Below are positions 1-8,464 of a stretch of DNA of 18,728 nucleotides, piece by piece; the first letter of the stretch is position 1; the number at the start of each line of letters is the position of its first letter. Below the pieces are notes generated by a model. The model did no database searches. It worked only from the letters and a program-made list of their open reading frames with translations, and was not told where the DNA came from. The stretch covers positions 1 to 18,728 of the forward strand of contig CAJUEG010000050.1 in NCBI GenBank assembly GCA_910584835.1, written 5' to 3'. The translations under genes were made by a program, and so were the position numbers. Source of the stretch: an uncultured Oscillospiraceae bacterium (GTDB lineage: Bacteria > Bacillota > Clostridia > Oscillospirales > Oscillospiraceae).

Positions 1-1386
1 GGCGACACCATCGCCGACGTCACCCTGGACACCATCACCACCCAGAATGTGGAGCGGGACGCCCAGAACGACCGCTCCCTGAAGGAGCTGGCCGCCATCC
101 ACGCCGAAATGCGCCAGGGGAAGAACGGCTTCGGCAGCTTCAACGATGCCGACGGGCCCCGGTATGCGGCCTACGCCCCCGTGGGCGGCACCAACGGCTG
201 GAGCATAGCCGTCACCGCCATGAAGAAGGACTACCTCACCGATACATACGTGGGCATTCTCATCAACATCCTGGTGAGCGTGGCCTCCGCCCTGGCCTCC
301 ATCGCGGTGGCCCTGCGGCTGTCCACCAACATCAGCAAGCCCATGCGGGCGGTGTGTGAGCGGATGAAGCTGCTGGTGGAGGGCGATCTGAGCTCCCCCG
401 TCCCCCAGACCACCAGCAAGGACGAGACGGCCCAGCTCACCCAGTCCACGGCGGATATGGTGGCCGGCCTGAACACCATTATCAATGACATCAGCTACCT
501 TCTCACTGAAATGGCCAACAAAAATTTCGACATCCAGTCCTCCCACCGGGACGCCTATGTGGGCCAGTTCCAGGATATCCTCCTGTCCATGCGCAACCTG
601 AAGGTGGCGCTGAGCGGCACCATGCGGCGCATCGACTCTGCCGCCGCCCAGGTGTCCTCCGCCAGCGGCCACGTCTCCACCGGCGCCCAGACCCTGAGCC
701 AGGGCTCCATGGAGCAGGCCAGCGCGGTGGAGGAGCTGGCCGCCACCATCAACGATATCTCCGCCAGCGCCAGAAAGACCTCCGCCGCCGCCGAGCAGGC
801 GAGCCAGGCCGTGGGCCAGGCCGGGGCCCAGCTTGGGACCAGCGTGGAGTACGTCAAGGACCTGAACGCCGCCATGGAGAAGATCTCCAGCTCCTCCGAG
901 GAGATCTCCAAAATCATTGCCGCCATTGAGAATATCGCCTTCCAGACCAACATCCTGGCCCTGAACGCCGCCGTGGAGGCCGCCCGGGCCGGCTCCGCGG
1001 GCAAGGGCTTCGCCGTGGTGGCCGATGAAGTGCGCAACCTGGCCCAAAAGTCCGACGAGGCCGCCAAGGCCACCAAGGAGCTCATCGGCGGCTCCATTGC
1101 GGCCGTCACCGAGGGCAGCCAGGCTGTGGACCGTGTCACTGAGTCCCTGGAGCGCACCAGCGCCATTGCCGGCGGCGTCACCGTCCAGATGGACATCGTG
1201 GTCAAGGCGGTGGAAAGCCAGACCGACGCCATCGCCCAGGTCACCGAGGGCATCGACCAGATCTCCAGCGTGGTGCAGACCAACTCCGCCACCGCTCAGG
1301 AGAGCGCCGCCGCCAGCCAGGAGCTGTCCGCCGAAGCCGCCGGGCTCAAGCATCTGGTAGACCAGTTCACCCTGGCCAAGGATTGA
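1..1386 (+). CDS. Methyl-accepting chemotaxis protein, 3' part (5' end outside window)
   Basis: The reading frame is open from base 1, so this is the C-terminal 461 residues of a longer receptor. A GTG at 49 lies inside the frame and is not a credible start. In order, the fragment shows the end of an extracellular Cache-like sensor (GGTNGWSIAV), a transmembrane helix at about fragment residues 85-106, a HAMP-like linker (LSTNISKPM onward), and a long coiled-coil signalling domain. The conserved hairpin tip reads NILALNAAVEAARAG followed by GKGFAVVADEVRNLA (about nt 950-1050), which in this family contacts CheA and CheW. Alanine/glutamate/glutamine-rich heptads on both sides are candidate methylation segments. 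The ligand cannot be told from this fragment. A strong terminator follows directly, so this is the last gene of its transcript. The family call is near certain. Confidence 0.95.
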   Translation, partial: GDTIADVTLDTITTQNVERDAQNDRSLKELAAIHAEMRQGKNGFGSFNDADGPRYAAYAPVGGTNGWSIAVTAMKKDYLTDTYVGILINILVSVASALASIAVALRLSTNISKPMRAVCERMKLLVEGDLSSPVPQTTSKDETAQLTQSTADMVAGLNTIINDISYLLTEMANKNFDIQSSHRDAYVGQFQDILLSMRNLKVALSGTMRRIDSAAAQVSSASGHVSTGAQTLSQGSMEQASAVEELAATINDISASARKTSAAAEQASQAVGQAGAQLGTSVEYVKDLNAAMEKISSSSEEISKIIAAIENIAFQTNILALNAAVEAARAGSAGKGFAVVADEVRNLAQKSDEAAKATKELIGGSIAAVTEGSQAVDRVTESLERTSAIAGGVTVQMDIVVKAVESQTDAIAQVTEGIDQISSVVQTNSATAQESAAASQELSAEAAGLKHLVDQFTLAKD

Positions 1387-1410
1387 CCGCCGCCGTACCG
1401 CCCCAGCGCC

Positions 1411-1440
1411 CCTCCGGCCCTCCCGGGCCGGAGGTTTTTT
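1411..1440 (+). terminator. Rho-independent terminator after the chemotaxis receptor
   Basis: A perfect 10-bp GC-rich stem (cctccggccc / gggccggagg) with a tccc loop is followed at once by six T. It begins 25 bases after the receptor stop codon and separates it from the next operon. Confidence 0.9.
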
Positions 1441-1541
1441 GTCCGGCAATCTCTTGGAAGCGCAACTGACACTTGTTTTCCCGGCTCTTGTATGGTAAGC
1501 TATTCTGGAGTGAGACCGGCTGAAAGAGGAGAGGCTTAGCC

Positions 1542-2642
1542 ATGCTGATCAAAACCAAACAAAACCTCCGCACCCTGACCCTGGCCGCTCTGTGCGCATG
1601 CGCTCTGGCACTGGGCGGGTGCGAGGCCGTCCAGCCCGCTCCATCCAACCCACCGGCGGTCCAATCCGAGGGCAGCGGACCGGCGGACGCCGTTCGGTTT
1701 GACCGGACCCTGGATGAATACGGCCCGCGCAAAAAGGAGTATAACTTCTATTTCACCTACAAAATGGTCCATCCCTGGTGGGACGCGGTGGCCTTGGGCA
1801 TGGAGGATGCCGCCCGGCAATACGAGGAGATGGGCGTGATCATCAATTACGAATACCTGGCTCCCGCTTCGGTATCCGCCCGGGACCAGCTTCGGCGTCT
1901 GCGGGAGGCCGCCGGGCGCGGCTTCGACGTGATCGGCGTGGACGTGGCGGACGTGGGCACCGTGACCCCGGCCATCAACGCCCTGATCGACCAGGGACAC
2001 AAGGTGATGACCTTCTCCAGCTCCGACGCCCCCCAGGAAAACGGCTGCCGGCGCATCGCCTACGTGGGCAACACCCACAACTACGAAGACGGGGCCGACC
2101 TCACCCGGGCGCTGTGCGAAAAGCTGGAGGGCAAGGGCAAGGTGGCCATTCTGGTGGGCACCCCCGGCGCGCCCTGCCACGAGGACCGGGCGCTGGGCGC
2201 CCGGCGCGTCATCGGCCAGTACCCGGATATGGAGGTCGTGGAGGTCGAATATGATAAGGACACGGTGGATCTGGCTTATGAGTACACCAAGAAATTCCTG
2301 GAACGCCACCCCGACCTGGCCGGCATTATCTGCTGCAATATGAGCAACCCCGTGGGCGCGGCCCGAGCCGTGGCGGAGGCCGGGCGGCAGGGCCAGGTGG
2401 TCATCGTGGGCATGGACCACGATCAGGAGGCCCTGGGCTATCTTCGGGACGGCGTTATCTACGCCCTTGGGGTACAGGACTGCTACTCTATCGGCTTTGA
2501 CACGATCCAGGTGGCGGTGAAAATCGCCGACGGGCTGCTCCCGGGCGCGCACTACCCCGAAAAAACGGAGGAAATCACAACCATCATCTATCAGGACGAC
2601 GCGGCGGCCATGCTGCGCATCCTGTATGGTGAGATAGACTGA
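1542..2642 (+). CDS. Lipoprotein substrate-binding protein, type I (sugar/autoinducer-like)
   Basis: This 366-residue protein starts with a lipoprotein signal peptide: charged MLIKTKQNLR, a hydrophobic run and lipobox LGGC with Cys27 as the lipidated residue. It should therefore be tethered outside the membrane. The mature part has the fold signature of ribose/galactose/AI-2 type binding proteins (Peripla_BP_4): FTYKMVHPWWDAVALGMEDAA near the start, then IGVDVADVGTVTPAINALIDQGHKVMTF-type strands, AYVGNTHNYEDGADLTRAL, and late GMDHDQEALGYLRDGVIYALGVQD. The start has a good Shine-Dalgarno (AGAGGAG, about 10 bases upstream). No permease or ATPase gene is adjacent. The next gene, 19 bases on, is a hybrid sensor kinase, so the likely role is signal recognition for the kinase rather than import; that is inference. 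The ligand is unknown. No convincing promoter was found; a weak CTGACA...TATGGT pair (19-bp gap) lies at 1466-1496. Confidence 0.88.
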   Translation: MLIKTKQNLRTLTLAALCACALALGGCEAVQPAPSNPPAVQSEGSGPADAVRFDRTLDEYGPRKKEYNFYFTYKMVHPWWDAVALGMEDAARQYEEMGVIINYEYLAPASVSARDQLRRLREAAGRGFDVIGVDVADVGTVTPAINALIDQGHKVMTFSSSDAPQENGCRRIAYVGNTHNYEDGADLTRALCEKLEGKGKVAILVGTPGAPCHEDRALGARRVIGQYPDMEVVEVEYDKDTVDLAYEYTKKFLERHPDLAGIICCNMSNPVGAARAVAEAGRQGQVVIVGMDHDQEALGYLRDGVIYALGVQDCYSIGFDTIQVAVKIADGLLPGAHYPEKTEEITTIIYQDDAAAMLRILYGEID

Positions 2643-2661
2643 GAATGGCGGGTATCAAAAC

Positions 2662-5600
2662 ATGGATCAAACACAGCAGAGCATCAACAAAACCCAGCGG
2701 CGTCAGACCGTGGCCGCCGCCCTGTGCGGCGCCGTCATCATCGCCGCCATCCTGCTGATTACAACTGTGTGGGTTTCCACCGCCGCCCGCGCCGGCACCA
2801 GCCAGGCCGTGGCCCGGGTGAGCGAGTTCTATCTGGAGGAGCTGGCCGGGCGCCGGGCCCAGGTGGTCTCCGAGGAGCTGAAAACCCACTTTACTTATAT
2901 GGAAAACGCCCTGGCGGTTCTGGAGGATTCCGACCTGGAGTCTCAGGACGCCCTGCGGCGTTATTTGGGCAAGGTCAAGCAGCTGTACGGGGTGAACAAA
3001 TTTGCCCTGGTGGACGAAAACGGCATCGTCTACACCCAGCACAGCACCACCTCCGGCCTGAGCCGCTATCCTTTCCTGGCCCAGAAAGTCACCGAGCCGG
3101 TGATTACCATGTCCAGCCTCTATGGCGCAAGGAAACAGGTCATTCTGGCCGTTCCGGTGGAGGGGGTCTCCTTCCAGGGGGCCCGGATCGAGGTGTGCTT
3201 CATCCAGCTCAACATCAGCGAGATGCTCAGCTCCCTCACCCTCCAGACCAGCGGCAACGAAACCTTCTGCAATCTCTATCACCGCAGCGGAGAGAGCCTG
3301 ACGGACAACAACTTCGGCTATCTCACCTCGGGCCACAATCTGCTTACCGCCCTGCAGGAGTCGGAGATGGACCCCGGCTACAGCTATCAGCAGCTGGAGG
3401 ACGATTTCGACGCCGGCCGGATGGGGCAGATTTCCTTCCGCTACCGGGGAACCCACGAGGATCTGTGCTACGTCCCGGTGGAGGGCGCCAACTGGATGCT
3501 CACCATTCTGATCCGGGACAACGTCATCAACGATCAGATCAGCTCCATCAGTTCCGATATGATGCGCCGCAGCGTCATTCAGATCGCCATTACGGTGGCG
3601 GCCATGCTGGGCGTGTCCCTCGCCCTCATCGCTCAGTACCGCCGCAACGCTCAGATTCTGCTGACCCGGGAGAAGGCGGACGGAGACCGCATCCGGACGG
3701 CCTACGCCCAGGTGGAGCGGCACCAGACCGCCATGGAGATGATCCACGCCGCCATGGGCTCCGGCCAGTGGAGCATGGACTTTGACGAGGACGCCAAAAT
3801 GGTGTCGTGCACCTGGTCCGACGTGTTCCGGAACATGCTGGGCTATGAGAGCGAGGAGGACTTCCCCAATGTGCTGGAATCCTGGTCCGAGCTGCTCCAC
3901 GACGACGACCGGGAACGGGTGCTGCGGGCCTACTGGGCCGCGGTGCGGGACTATACCGGCGGCACAGCCTATGACATTGAGTACCGCCTGCTCACCAAGC
4001 ATGCCGGCTGGCGGTGGTTCCACTCCGCCGGGCGGCTGTCCCGGCGGGAGGACGGCTCTCCCATCACCTTTGTGGGATTGTTCCTGGACGTGGACGACTC
4101 CAAGACCATGGCGATCCAATTGGAGCAGCAGCGGCTGGACCTCCAGGACGCCCTGGCCGCCGCCCAGCACGCCAACCGGGCCAAGACTACCTTCCTGAAC
4201 AACATGTCCCACGACATCCGCACCCCCATGAACGCCATCATCGGCTTCACCTCCCTGGCCGCCGCCCACATCGACAACCCTGAGCAGGTCCAGGATTACC
4301 TGTCCAAAATCACCACCTCCAGCAACCACCTGCTCAGCCTGATCAACGACGTGCTGGACATGAGCCGCATTGAGAGCGGCAAGGTGAAAATCGAGGAGAA
4401 GGAGACCTCCCTGCCCGAGGTGATGCACGATCTGAAAACCATCGTCCAGTCGGACATCACCGCAAAGCAGCTGGAATTCTACATCGATACCGCGGACGTG
4501 GTAAACGAGAATGTGCTGTGCGACAAGCTGCGGCTCAATCAGGTGCTGCTCAACCTTTTGAGCAACGCCATGAAATTTACCATGCCCGGCGGCATCGTCA
4601 GCGTCCGGGTCATCCAAAAACCGGGCGCGGCAGAGGGCTGGGCCGCCTATGACTTCCAGGTGAAGGACACCGGCATCGGCATGAGCCAGGAATTCCTGTC
4701 CCATGTCTTTGACCCCTTTGAGCGGGAGCGGACCAGCACCGTCAGCGGCATCCAGGGCACGGGGCTGGGCATGGCCATCACCAAGAACATCGTGGACATG
4801 ATGGGCGGCACCATCTCCGTCACCAGCGAGGAGGGCAAGGGTTCCACCTTTACCGTCTCCCTTCACTTCAAGACCTGCTCCGGCCCGGTGCGGCAGGAGG
4901 AGATTCTCCAGCTCAAGGGCCTGCGGGCGCTGGTGGCGGACGACGACTTCAACACCTGCTCCAGCGTCACCAAAATGCTGTCCACCATCGGCATGCGCTC
5001 GGACTGGACCACCTCCGGCAAGGAGGCGGTGCTGCGCACCCGGCTGGCTGCGGACCAGGGAGACGAATACGCCGTCTTCATCATCGACTGGCTCATGCCC
5101 GACATGAACGGCGTGGAGGTGGTGCGGCGCATCCGCACCATCATCGGCGAGGATACGCCCATCATCATCCTCACCGCCTACGACTGGTCGGACATTGAGG
5201 AGGAGGCCCGGGAGGCCGGGGTTACCGCCTTCTGCTCCAAGCCCATCTTCCTGTCCGAGCTGCGGGAGCTGCTGGAGACCCCCTTCATCCCCCGCGGCCA
5301 GGGGGATGCCCCTCCCGCCCAGGCCGTCTCCTTCAAGGGCAAAAAAATCCTTCTGGCGGAGGACAACGAGCTCAACCAGGAGATCGCCATCGAGATTCTC
5401 CACGGCTCCGGCTTTGAGGTGGACGTGGTGGACGACGGCAAGGCCGCGGTGGAGCGGCTGGGCGCCGCCCAGCCGGGCCAGTACGACCTGATCCTGATGG
5501 ATATCCAGATGCCCATCATGGACGGCTACGAGGCCGCCCGGCGCATCCGGGCCATGAACCGCCCGGGCGTCACCGACGTGCCCATCATCGCCATGACCGC

Positions 5601-5757
5601 CAACGCCTTTGACGAGGACCGGCGGGCGGCGCTGGCCGCGGGAATGAACGGACACATCGCAAAGCCCATCGACGTCCCCAAGCTGATGGAGCTTTTGCAG
5701 GTACAGCTGGCCCAGGGCGGTCCCACCGTTGAGCCGTCCCCCGTGGAGAAAGGATGA
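2662..5757 (+). CDS. Hybrid sensor histidine kinase with PAS and two receiver domains
   Basis: The 1031-residue membrane kinase has TM1 at about residues 17-40, an extracellular Cache-like sensor (KFALVDENGIVYTQHS motif near residue 113), and TM2 at about 303-325. A PAS domain follows (about 365-475), then HisKA with the phospho-acceptor His517 in MSHDIRTPMNAIIGF. The ATPase domain has an N box (LLNLLSNAMKFT), a G1 box (DTGIGM) and a G2 box (GTGLGMAI). Receiver 1 (about 753-875) has acidic DDD, phospho-Asp809 and Lys in SKPIF. Receiver 2 (about 893-1010) has AEDN, Asp947 in LMDIQMP and Lys in AKPID. No HPt domain and no DNA-binding output are present, so the phosphate must pass to a partner encoded elsewhere. 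The Shine-Dalgarno is weak (GGCGGG), suggesting coupling to the upstream binding-protein gene. The stop codon overlaps an in-frame ATG of the next gene (ATGA). Confidence 0.93.
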   Translation: MDQTQQSINKTQRRQTVAAALCGAVIIAAILLITTVWVSTAARAGTSQAVARVSEFYLEELAGRRAQVVSEELKTHFTYMENALAVLEDSDLESQDALRRYLGKVKQLYGVNKFALVDENGIVYTQHSTTSGLSRYPFLAQKVTEPVITMSSLYGARKQVILAVPVEGVSFQGARIEVCFIQLNISEMLSSLTLQTSGNETFCNLYHRSGESLTDNNFGYLTSGHNLLTALQESEMDPGYSYQQLEDDFDAGRMGQISFRYRGTHEDLCYVPVEGANWMLTILIRDNVINDQISSISSDMMRRSVIQIAITVAAMLGVSLALIAQYRRNAQILLTREKADGDRIRTAYAQVERHQTAMEMIHAAMGSGQWSMDFDEDAKMVSCTWSDVFRNMLGYESEEDFPNVLESWSELLHDDDRERVLRAYWAAVRDYTGGTAYDIEYRLLTKHAGWRWFHSAGRLSRREDGSPITFVGLFLDVDDSKTMAIQLEQQRLDLQDALAAAQHANRAKTTFLNNMSHDIRTPMNAIIGFTSLAAAHIDNPEQVQDYLSKITTSSNHLLSLINDVLDMSRIESGKVKIEEKETSLPEVMHDLKTIVQSDITAKQLEFYIDTADVVNENVLCDKLRLNQVLLNLLSNAMKFTMPGGIVSVRVIQKPGAAEGWAAYDFQVKDTGIGMSQEFLSHVFDPFERERTSTVSGIQGTGLGMAITKNIVDMMGGTISVTSEEGKGSTFTVSLHFKTCSGPVRQEEILQLKGLRALVADDDFNTCSSVTKMLSTIGMRSDWTTSGKEAVLRTRLAADQGDEYAVFIIDWLMPDMNGVEVVRRIRTIIGEDTPIIILTAYDWSDIEEEAREAGVTAFCSKPIFLSELRELLETPFIPRGQGDAPPAQAVSFKGKKILLAEDNELNQEIAIEILHGSGFEVDVVDDGKAAVERLGAAQPGQYDLILMDIQMPIMDGYEAARRIRAMNRPGVTDVPIIAMTANAFDEDRRAALAAGMNGHIAKPIDVPKLMELLQVQLAQGGPTVEPSPVEKG

Positions 5758-5762
5758 CAGTG

Positions 5763-6914
5763 ATGAACTACCGCAGATTGGGCAAAACCGAATTGATGGT
5801 CAGCGAAATCGGCTTCGGCGCGGAGTGGATGGAGCGCCACAGCGCCGATGAGTGCAGGGCGGTGCTGGCGCGGGCGGAGGAGCTGGGGGTCAACATTTTA
5901 GACTGCTGGATGTCCAACCCCGAGGTGCGCACCAGCCTGGGCCTGGCCCTGGCCGGGCGGCGGGAGCGCTGGCACATCCAGGGCCATATCGGCTCCACCT
6001 GGCAGAACGGGCAGTACGTCCGCACCCGGGACGTGGGCCAGTGCCGGGCGGCCTTTGAGGATCTGCTGGCGCGGCTCCAGACCGACTACATCGACCTGGG
6101 CATGATCCACTTTGTGGACACCCAGGCCGACTGGGACGGGGCCATGGGCGGGCCCTTCCTGGACTATGTGAAGCAGCTCAAGGCCCAGGGGACCATCCGC
6201 CACATCGGCATGAGCACCCACAACCCGGCCATGGCCAAAAAGGCGGTGGAGAGCGGCCTGGTGGAAATGATCCTGTTCAGCGTCAACCCCGCCTTCGACA
6301 TGCACCCCGCCACCGACGATTTGGACACCTACTTCGCCTGGGAGGACTACCGGGAGGACCTGGGCGGCATCGACCCCCAGCGCGCCGGGCTGTACCGGCT
6401 GTGCGAGCAGAACGACGTGGGCATCACGGTGATGAAGCCCTATGCCGGCGGGCGGCTGTTTGACGCGGAGCGCTCCCCCTTCGGCGTGGCCCTCACCCCG
6501 GTGCAGTGCCTGCACTACTGCCTCACCCGGCCCGGGGTCGCGTCGGTGCTGGCGGGGTACGACACCCCCGAACACGTGGAACAGGCCGTGGCCTATGAGA
6601 CTGCCTCCGAGGAGGAGCGGGACTATGCCAGTGTGCTGGCCCGCGCCCCCCGCCACACCTTCGGCCGGGGGGAGTGCACTTACTGCGGTCACTGCAAGCC
6701 CTGTCCCGCAAATATCGACATCGCCATGGTCAACAAGTATTATGACCTTGCCTCTATGCAGGCGGAGACACCGGCCACGGTAAAGGCCCACTACCTGGCC
6801 CTGGACCACCACGCGGACGAGTGTATCGGCTGCAAAGCCTGTGAAAGCCGGTGCCCCTTCGGGGTAGAGATCGCCCGGCGCATGGAGCAGGCCGTCCGGC
6901 TGTTCCACGACTGA
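5763..6914 (+). CDS. Aldo/keto reductase-family protein with C-terminal 4Fe-4S ferredoxin motifs; atypical catalytic residues
   Basis: This protein of 383 residues begins MNYRRLGKTELMVSEIGFG, the usual N-terminus of the family. ATG 5763 is preferred because AAAGGA lies 9 bases upstream; ATG 5754 overlaps the kinase stop (ATGA) and would put the Shine-Dalgarno too close. The TIM-barrel part keeps the catalytic-type Asp (D47 in NILDCWM) and His (H116 in GMIHFVD). The usual Tyr five residues after the Asp is absent (D-C-W-M-S-N), and no Lys occurs anywhere between D47 and H116, so the standard Asp/Tyr/Lys/His tetrad is broken. The C-terminus carries CTYCGHCKPCP and CIGCKACESRCP, two Cys clusters expected to bind 4Fe-4S centres as in Fe-S aldo/keto reductases. 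It is translationally linked to the kinase gene. Ordinary NAD(P)H-dependent carbonyl reduction is therefore doubtful; electron transfer or a radical-type step is possible but unproven. Confidence 0.88.
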   Translation: MNYRRLGKTELMVSEIGFGAEWMERHSADECRAVLARAEELGVNILDCWMSNPEVRTSLGLALAGRRERWHIQGHIGSTWQNGQYVRTRDVGQCRAAFEDLLARLQTDYIDLGMIHFVDTQADWDGAMGGPFLDYVKQLKAQGTIRHIGMSTHNPAMAKKAVESGLVEMILFSVNPAFDMHPATDDLDTYFAWEDYREDLGGIDPQRAGLYRLCEQNDVGITVMKPYAGGRLFDAERSPFGVALTPVQCLHYCLTRPGVASVLAGYDTPEHVEQAVAYETASEEERDYASVLARAPRHTFGRGECTYCGHCKPCPANIDIAMVNKYYDLASMQAETPATVKAHYLALDHHADECIGCKACESRCPFGVEIARRMEQAVRLFHD

Positions 6915-6924
6915 ACCGTCCCAT

Positions 6925-6967
6925 ACAGACAAGAGGAGCCGCCCGCCGGGCGGCTCCTCTTGTCTGT
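6925..6967 (+). terminator. Long perfect hairpin after the reductase gene, terminator-like
   Basis: A perfect 20-bp inverted repeat (6925-6944 with 6948-6967) has a GCC loop and begins 10 bases after the stop codon. No T tract follows the stem; the only U-rich part is the 3' arm (cctcttgtctgt). It may terminate, stabilise the 3' end, or act as a spacer hairpin. A second inverted repeat (gccggggcgga at 6989-6999 with its complement at 7023-7033) lies in the same gap, which otherwise holds only the udk promoter. Confidence 0.6.
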
Positions 6968-7084
6968 CGAACAGCGGTCTGTCCGGCTGCCGGGGCGGAA
7001 ATTTTTCTCCCCCGTGCAACCCTCCGCCCCGGCGGCGGGTATTGTCAATAGGACGGGCTGATCCGGGCTGCCCGGAGGCAGAGG

Positions 7085-7113
7085 TTGCCATTTTCCCCCG
7101 TATATGCTACAAT
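7085..7113 (+). promoter_or_regulatory. Sigma-A type promoter for the uridine kinase gene
   Basis: TTGCCA (7085-7090), a 17-bp spacer and TACAAT (7108-7113) each match consensus at five of six positions. A TGC just before the -10 gives an extended -10. The expected start near 7120 leaves a leader of about 40 nt before the udk ATG. Confidence 0.75.
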
Positions 7114-7159
7114 ATCGGCGATTGCCGCAAAGGCGCATACAAAAGGGGAGGATGAGCGT

Positions 7160-7777
7160 ATGGACACCATGATCATCGGCATCGCCGGAGGCACCGGCTC
7201 GGGCAAAACCACCCTGACCCGCAGGCTTCAGCACGCCTTCGGGGCGGACGTGTCCGTGGTCTACCACGACAACTACTATAAAAAGCACGTTGGGATGACC
7301 TATGAGGAGCGGGCGGCGCTGAATTACGACCATCCGGACGCCTTCGACACCGACCTGATGGTGGCCGACCTGAAAAAGCTGGCCGCTGGGGAGGCTATCC
7401 GCTGCCCGGTGTACGACTACTCCATCCACAACCGCTCCGAGGAGACGGTGGAGGTGCGCCCCACCAAGGTGGTCATCGTGGAGGGCATCCTCATCTTTGC
7501 CGACCGGGCTCTGCGGGACCTGATGGACGTGAAAATTTTTGTGGACACCGACGCCGACGTGCGCATACTGCGCCGTATCCTCCGGGACGTGAAGGAGCGG
7601 GGCCGCTCCCTGGACTCGGTGATCAGCCAATACCTCACCACCGTCAAGCCCATGCACGAGCAGTTCGTCCAGCCCTCGCGCCAGTACGCCGACATCGTGG
7701 TGCTGGCCGGGGGGCACAACCTGGTGGCTCTGGATATGATTACCCAGCGCATCCGAAGCCATATTGAAAGCCGCTAA
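7160..7777 (+). CDS. udk: Uridine kinase
   Basis: Uridine/cytidine kinase phosphorylates uridine and cytidine to UMP and CMP in pyrimidine salvage (cytosol). The 205-residue length is typical. Residues 10-17 form the P-loop (GGTGSGKT). Further family signatures are VVYHDNYYK, NYDHPDAFDTDL, PVYDYSIHNR and VVIVEGILIF, followed by KIFVDTDADVRILRRI and RDVKERGRSLDSV of the lid region. The start at 7160 is chosen because AAGGGGAGG ends 8 bases before it and the recognisable protein begins there. An in-frame ATG at 7085 lies inside the promoter and adds 25 residues unlike the family. The gene is separated from its neighbours by its own promoter and by a weak 6-bp hairpin just after the stop. Confidence 0.95.
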   Translation: MDTMIIGIAGGTGSGKTTLTRRLQHAFGADVSVVYHDNYYKKHVGMTYEERAALNYDHPDAFDTDLMVADLKKLAAGEAIRCPVYDYSIHNRSEETVEVRPTKVVIVEGILIFADRALRDLMDVKIFVDTDADVRILRRILRDVKERGRSLDSVISQYLTTVKPMHEQFVQPSRQYADIVVLAGGHNLVALDMITQRIRSHIESR

Positions 7778-7894
7778 GGGGGAGAGAAAATTCTCCCTCT
7801 CCGGGGCAAACTACAGGGTGGGGCCGGGCTGCGGCCCGGTTCGCCGGCCTGTCCCGCAAACCAACCATTTTATTGCTTTAAGGAGAGTACCGCA

Positions 7895-8419
7895 ATGAAA
7901 AAGCTCATTTCCCTGTGCACCGCCGCCGTGCTGTGCCTGTCCCTGCTGTCCGCCTGCGGCAAGCCCAGCCAGGGGGACAGTCCCTCCGTGGCCCCGGGCA
8001 AGGATGCCGACCTGGCCGCCTTTGCCCAGACCGTCCAGGAAAACCACGAGTTCGCCTCCCTGGAGAAGGCCGACCCCGCCGACGAGGAGCTGGGCGCCAT
8101 TATGCTGGAGAACAACTACCCCGGCCTGAAGGACATGGACCTGGAGCAGGTGGAGGTCTATCTGCCCCTGATCTCCTTCAGCGGCGGCGAGCTGGCCCTG
8201 GTTCAGGCCAAGAGCGCCGAGGACGCGGCCAAGGTGAAGGAGATCTTCCAGGCCCGCATCGACTCCAAGAGCACCGAGGGTCCTGGCAACTACCCCGAGG
8301 AGGTGGAGATGTGGCAGCGCAGCGCTCAAGTGGCGGTGGCCAACGACACCTATGTGATGCTGGTCTGCCATGGCGACGCGGACGCCATTGTGGGCGAATT
8401 CGAGGCGTTGTTTAAATAA
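7895..8419 (+). CDS. Small lipoprotein, DUF4358-like (copy 1)
   Basis: The protein is 174 residues with a clear lipoprotein signal (MKKLISLCTAAVLCLSLLSAC, Cys21 lipidated) and a Shine-Dalgarno AAGGAG before the ATG. After a short linker the domain contains NNYPGLKDMDLEQVEVYLPLIS, GGELALVQAKSAEDAAKVKEIFQARID and a C-terminal VANDTYVMLVCHGDADAIVGEF. This matches my memory of DUF4358, a family of small Firmicute lipoproteins of unknown function; the family name is likely but was not checked. It is about half the length of the next gene, and the two share the lipobox, the YPGL...D.V..L/VYV segment, the LVQ(V/A)K segment, the K.IFQARVD segment and the V..NYVM(M/L)V end. Function is unknown. An exposed membrane-anchored role is inferred from the signal only. 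Confidence 0.85.
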   Translation: MKKLISLCTAAVLCLSLLSACGKPSQGDSPSVAPGKDADLAAFAQTVQENHEFASLEKADPADEELGAIMLENNYPGLKDMDLEQVEVYLPLISFSGGELALVQAKSAEDAAKVKEIFQARIDSKSTEGPGNYPEEVEMWQRSAQVAVANDTYVMLVCHGDADAIVGEFEALFK

Positions 8420-8427
8420 AACGCGCC

Positions 8428-8461
8428 GAGAAGCCGCCCGGCTGCTTCTCAGCGTGACAAC
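8428..8461 (+). repeat. Hairpin followed by the AGCGTGACAAC motif
   Basis: A 7-bp stem (gagaagc 8428-8434 / gcttctc 8444-8450) is followed directly by agcgtgacaac (8451-8461). The same 11-mer ends both large repeats (8635-8645 and 9614-9624), appears without its last bases at 9666, and is inverted at 18633-18643. The hairpin lies just after the stop codon of copy 1 and may also serve as its 3' end. Confidence 0.6.
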
Positions 8462-8464
8462 ACA

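Noticed and set aside
2584..5655. A 1023-residue open frame on the minus strand opposite the kinase gene
   Set aside because: It is composition-driven by GC-rich codons, has no ribosome binding site or recognisable domain (His/Gly/Val-rich), and the + strand frame is a full multi-domain kinase.
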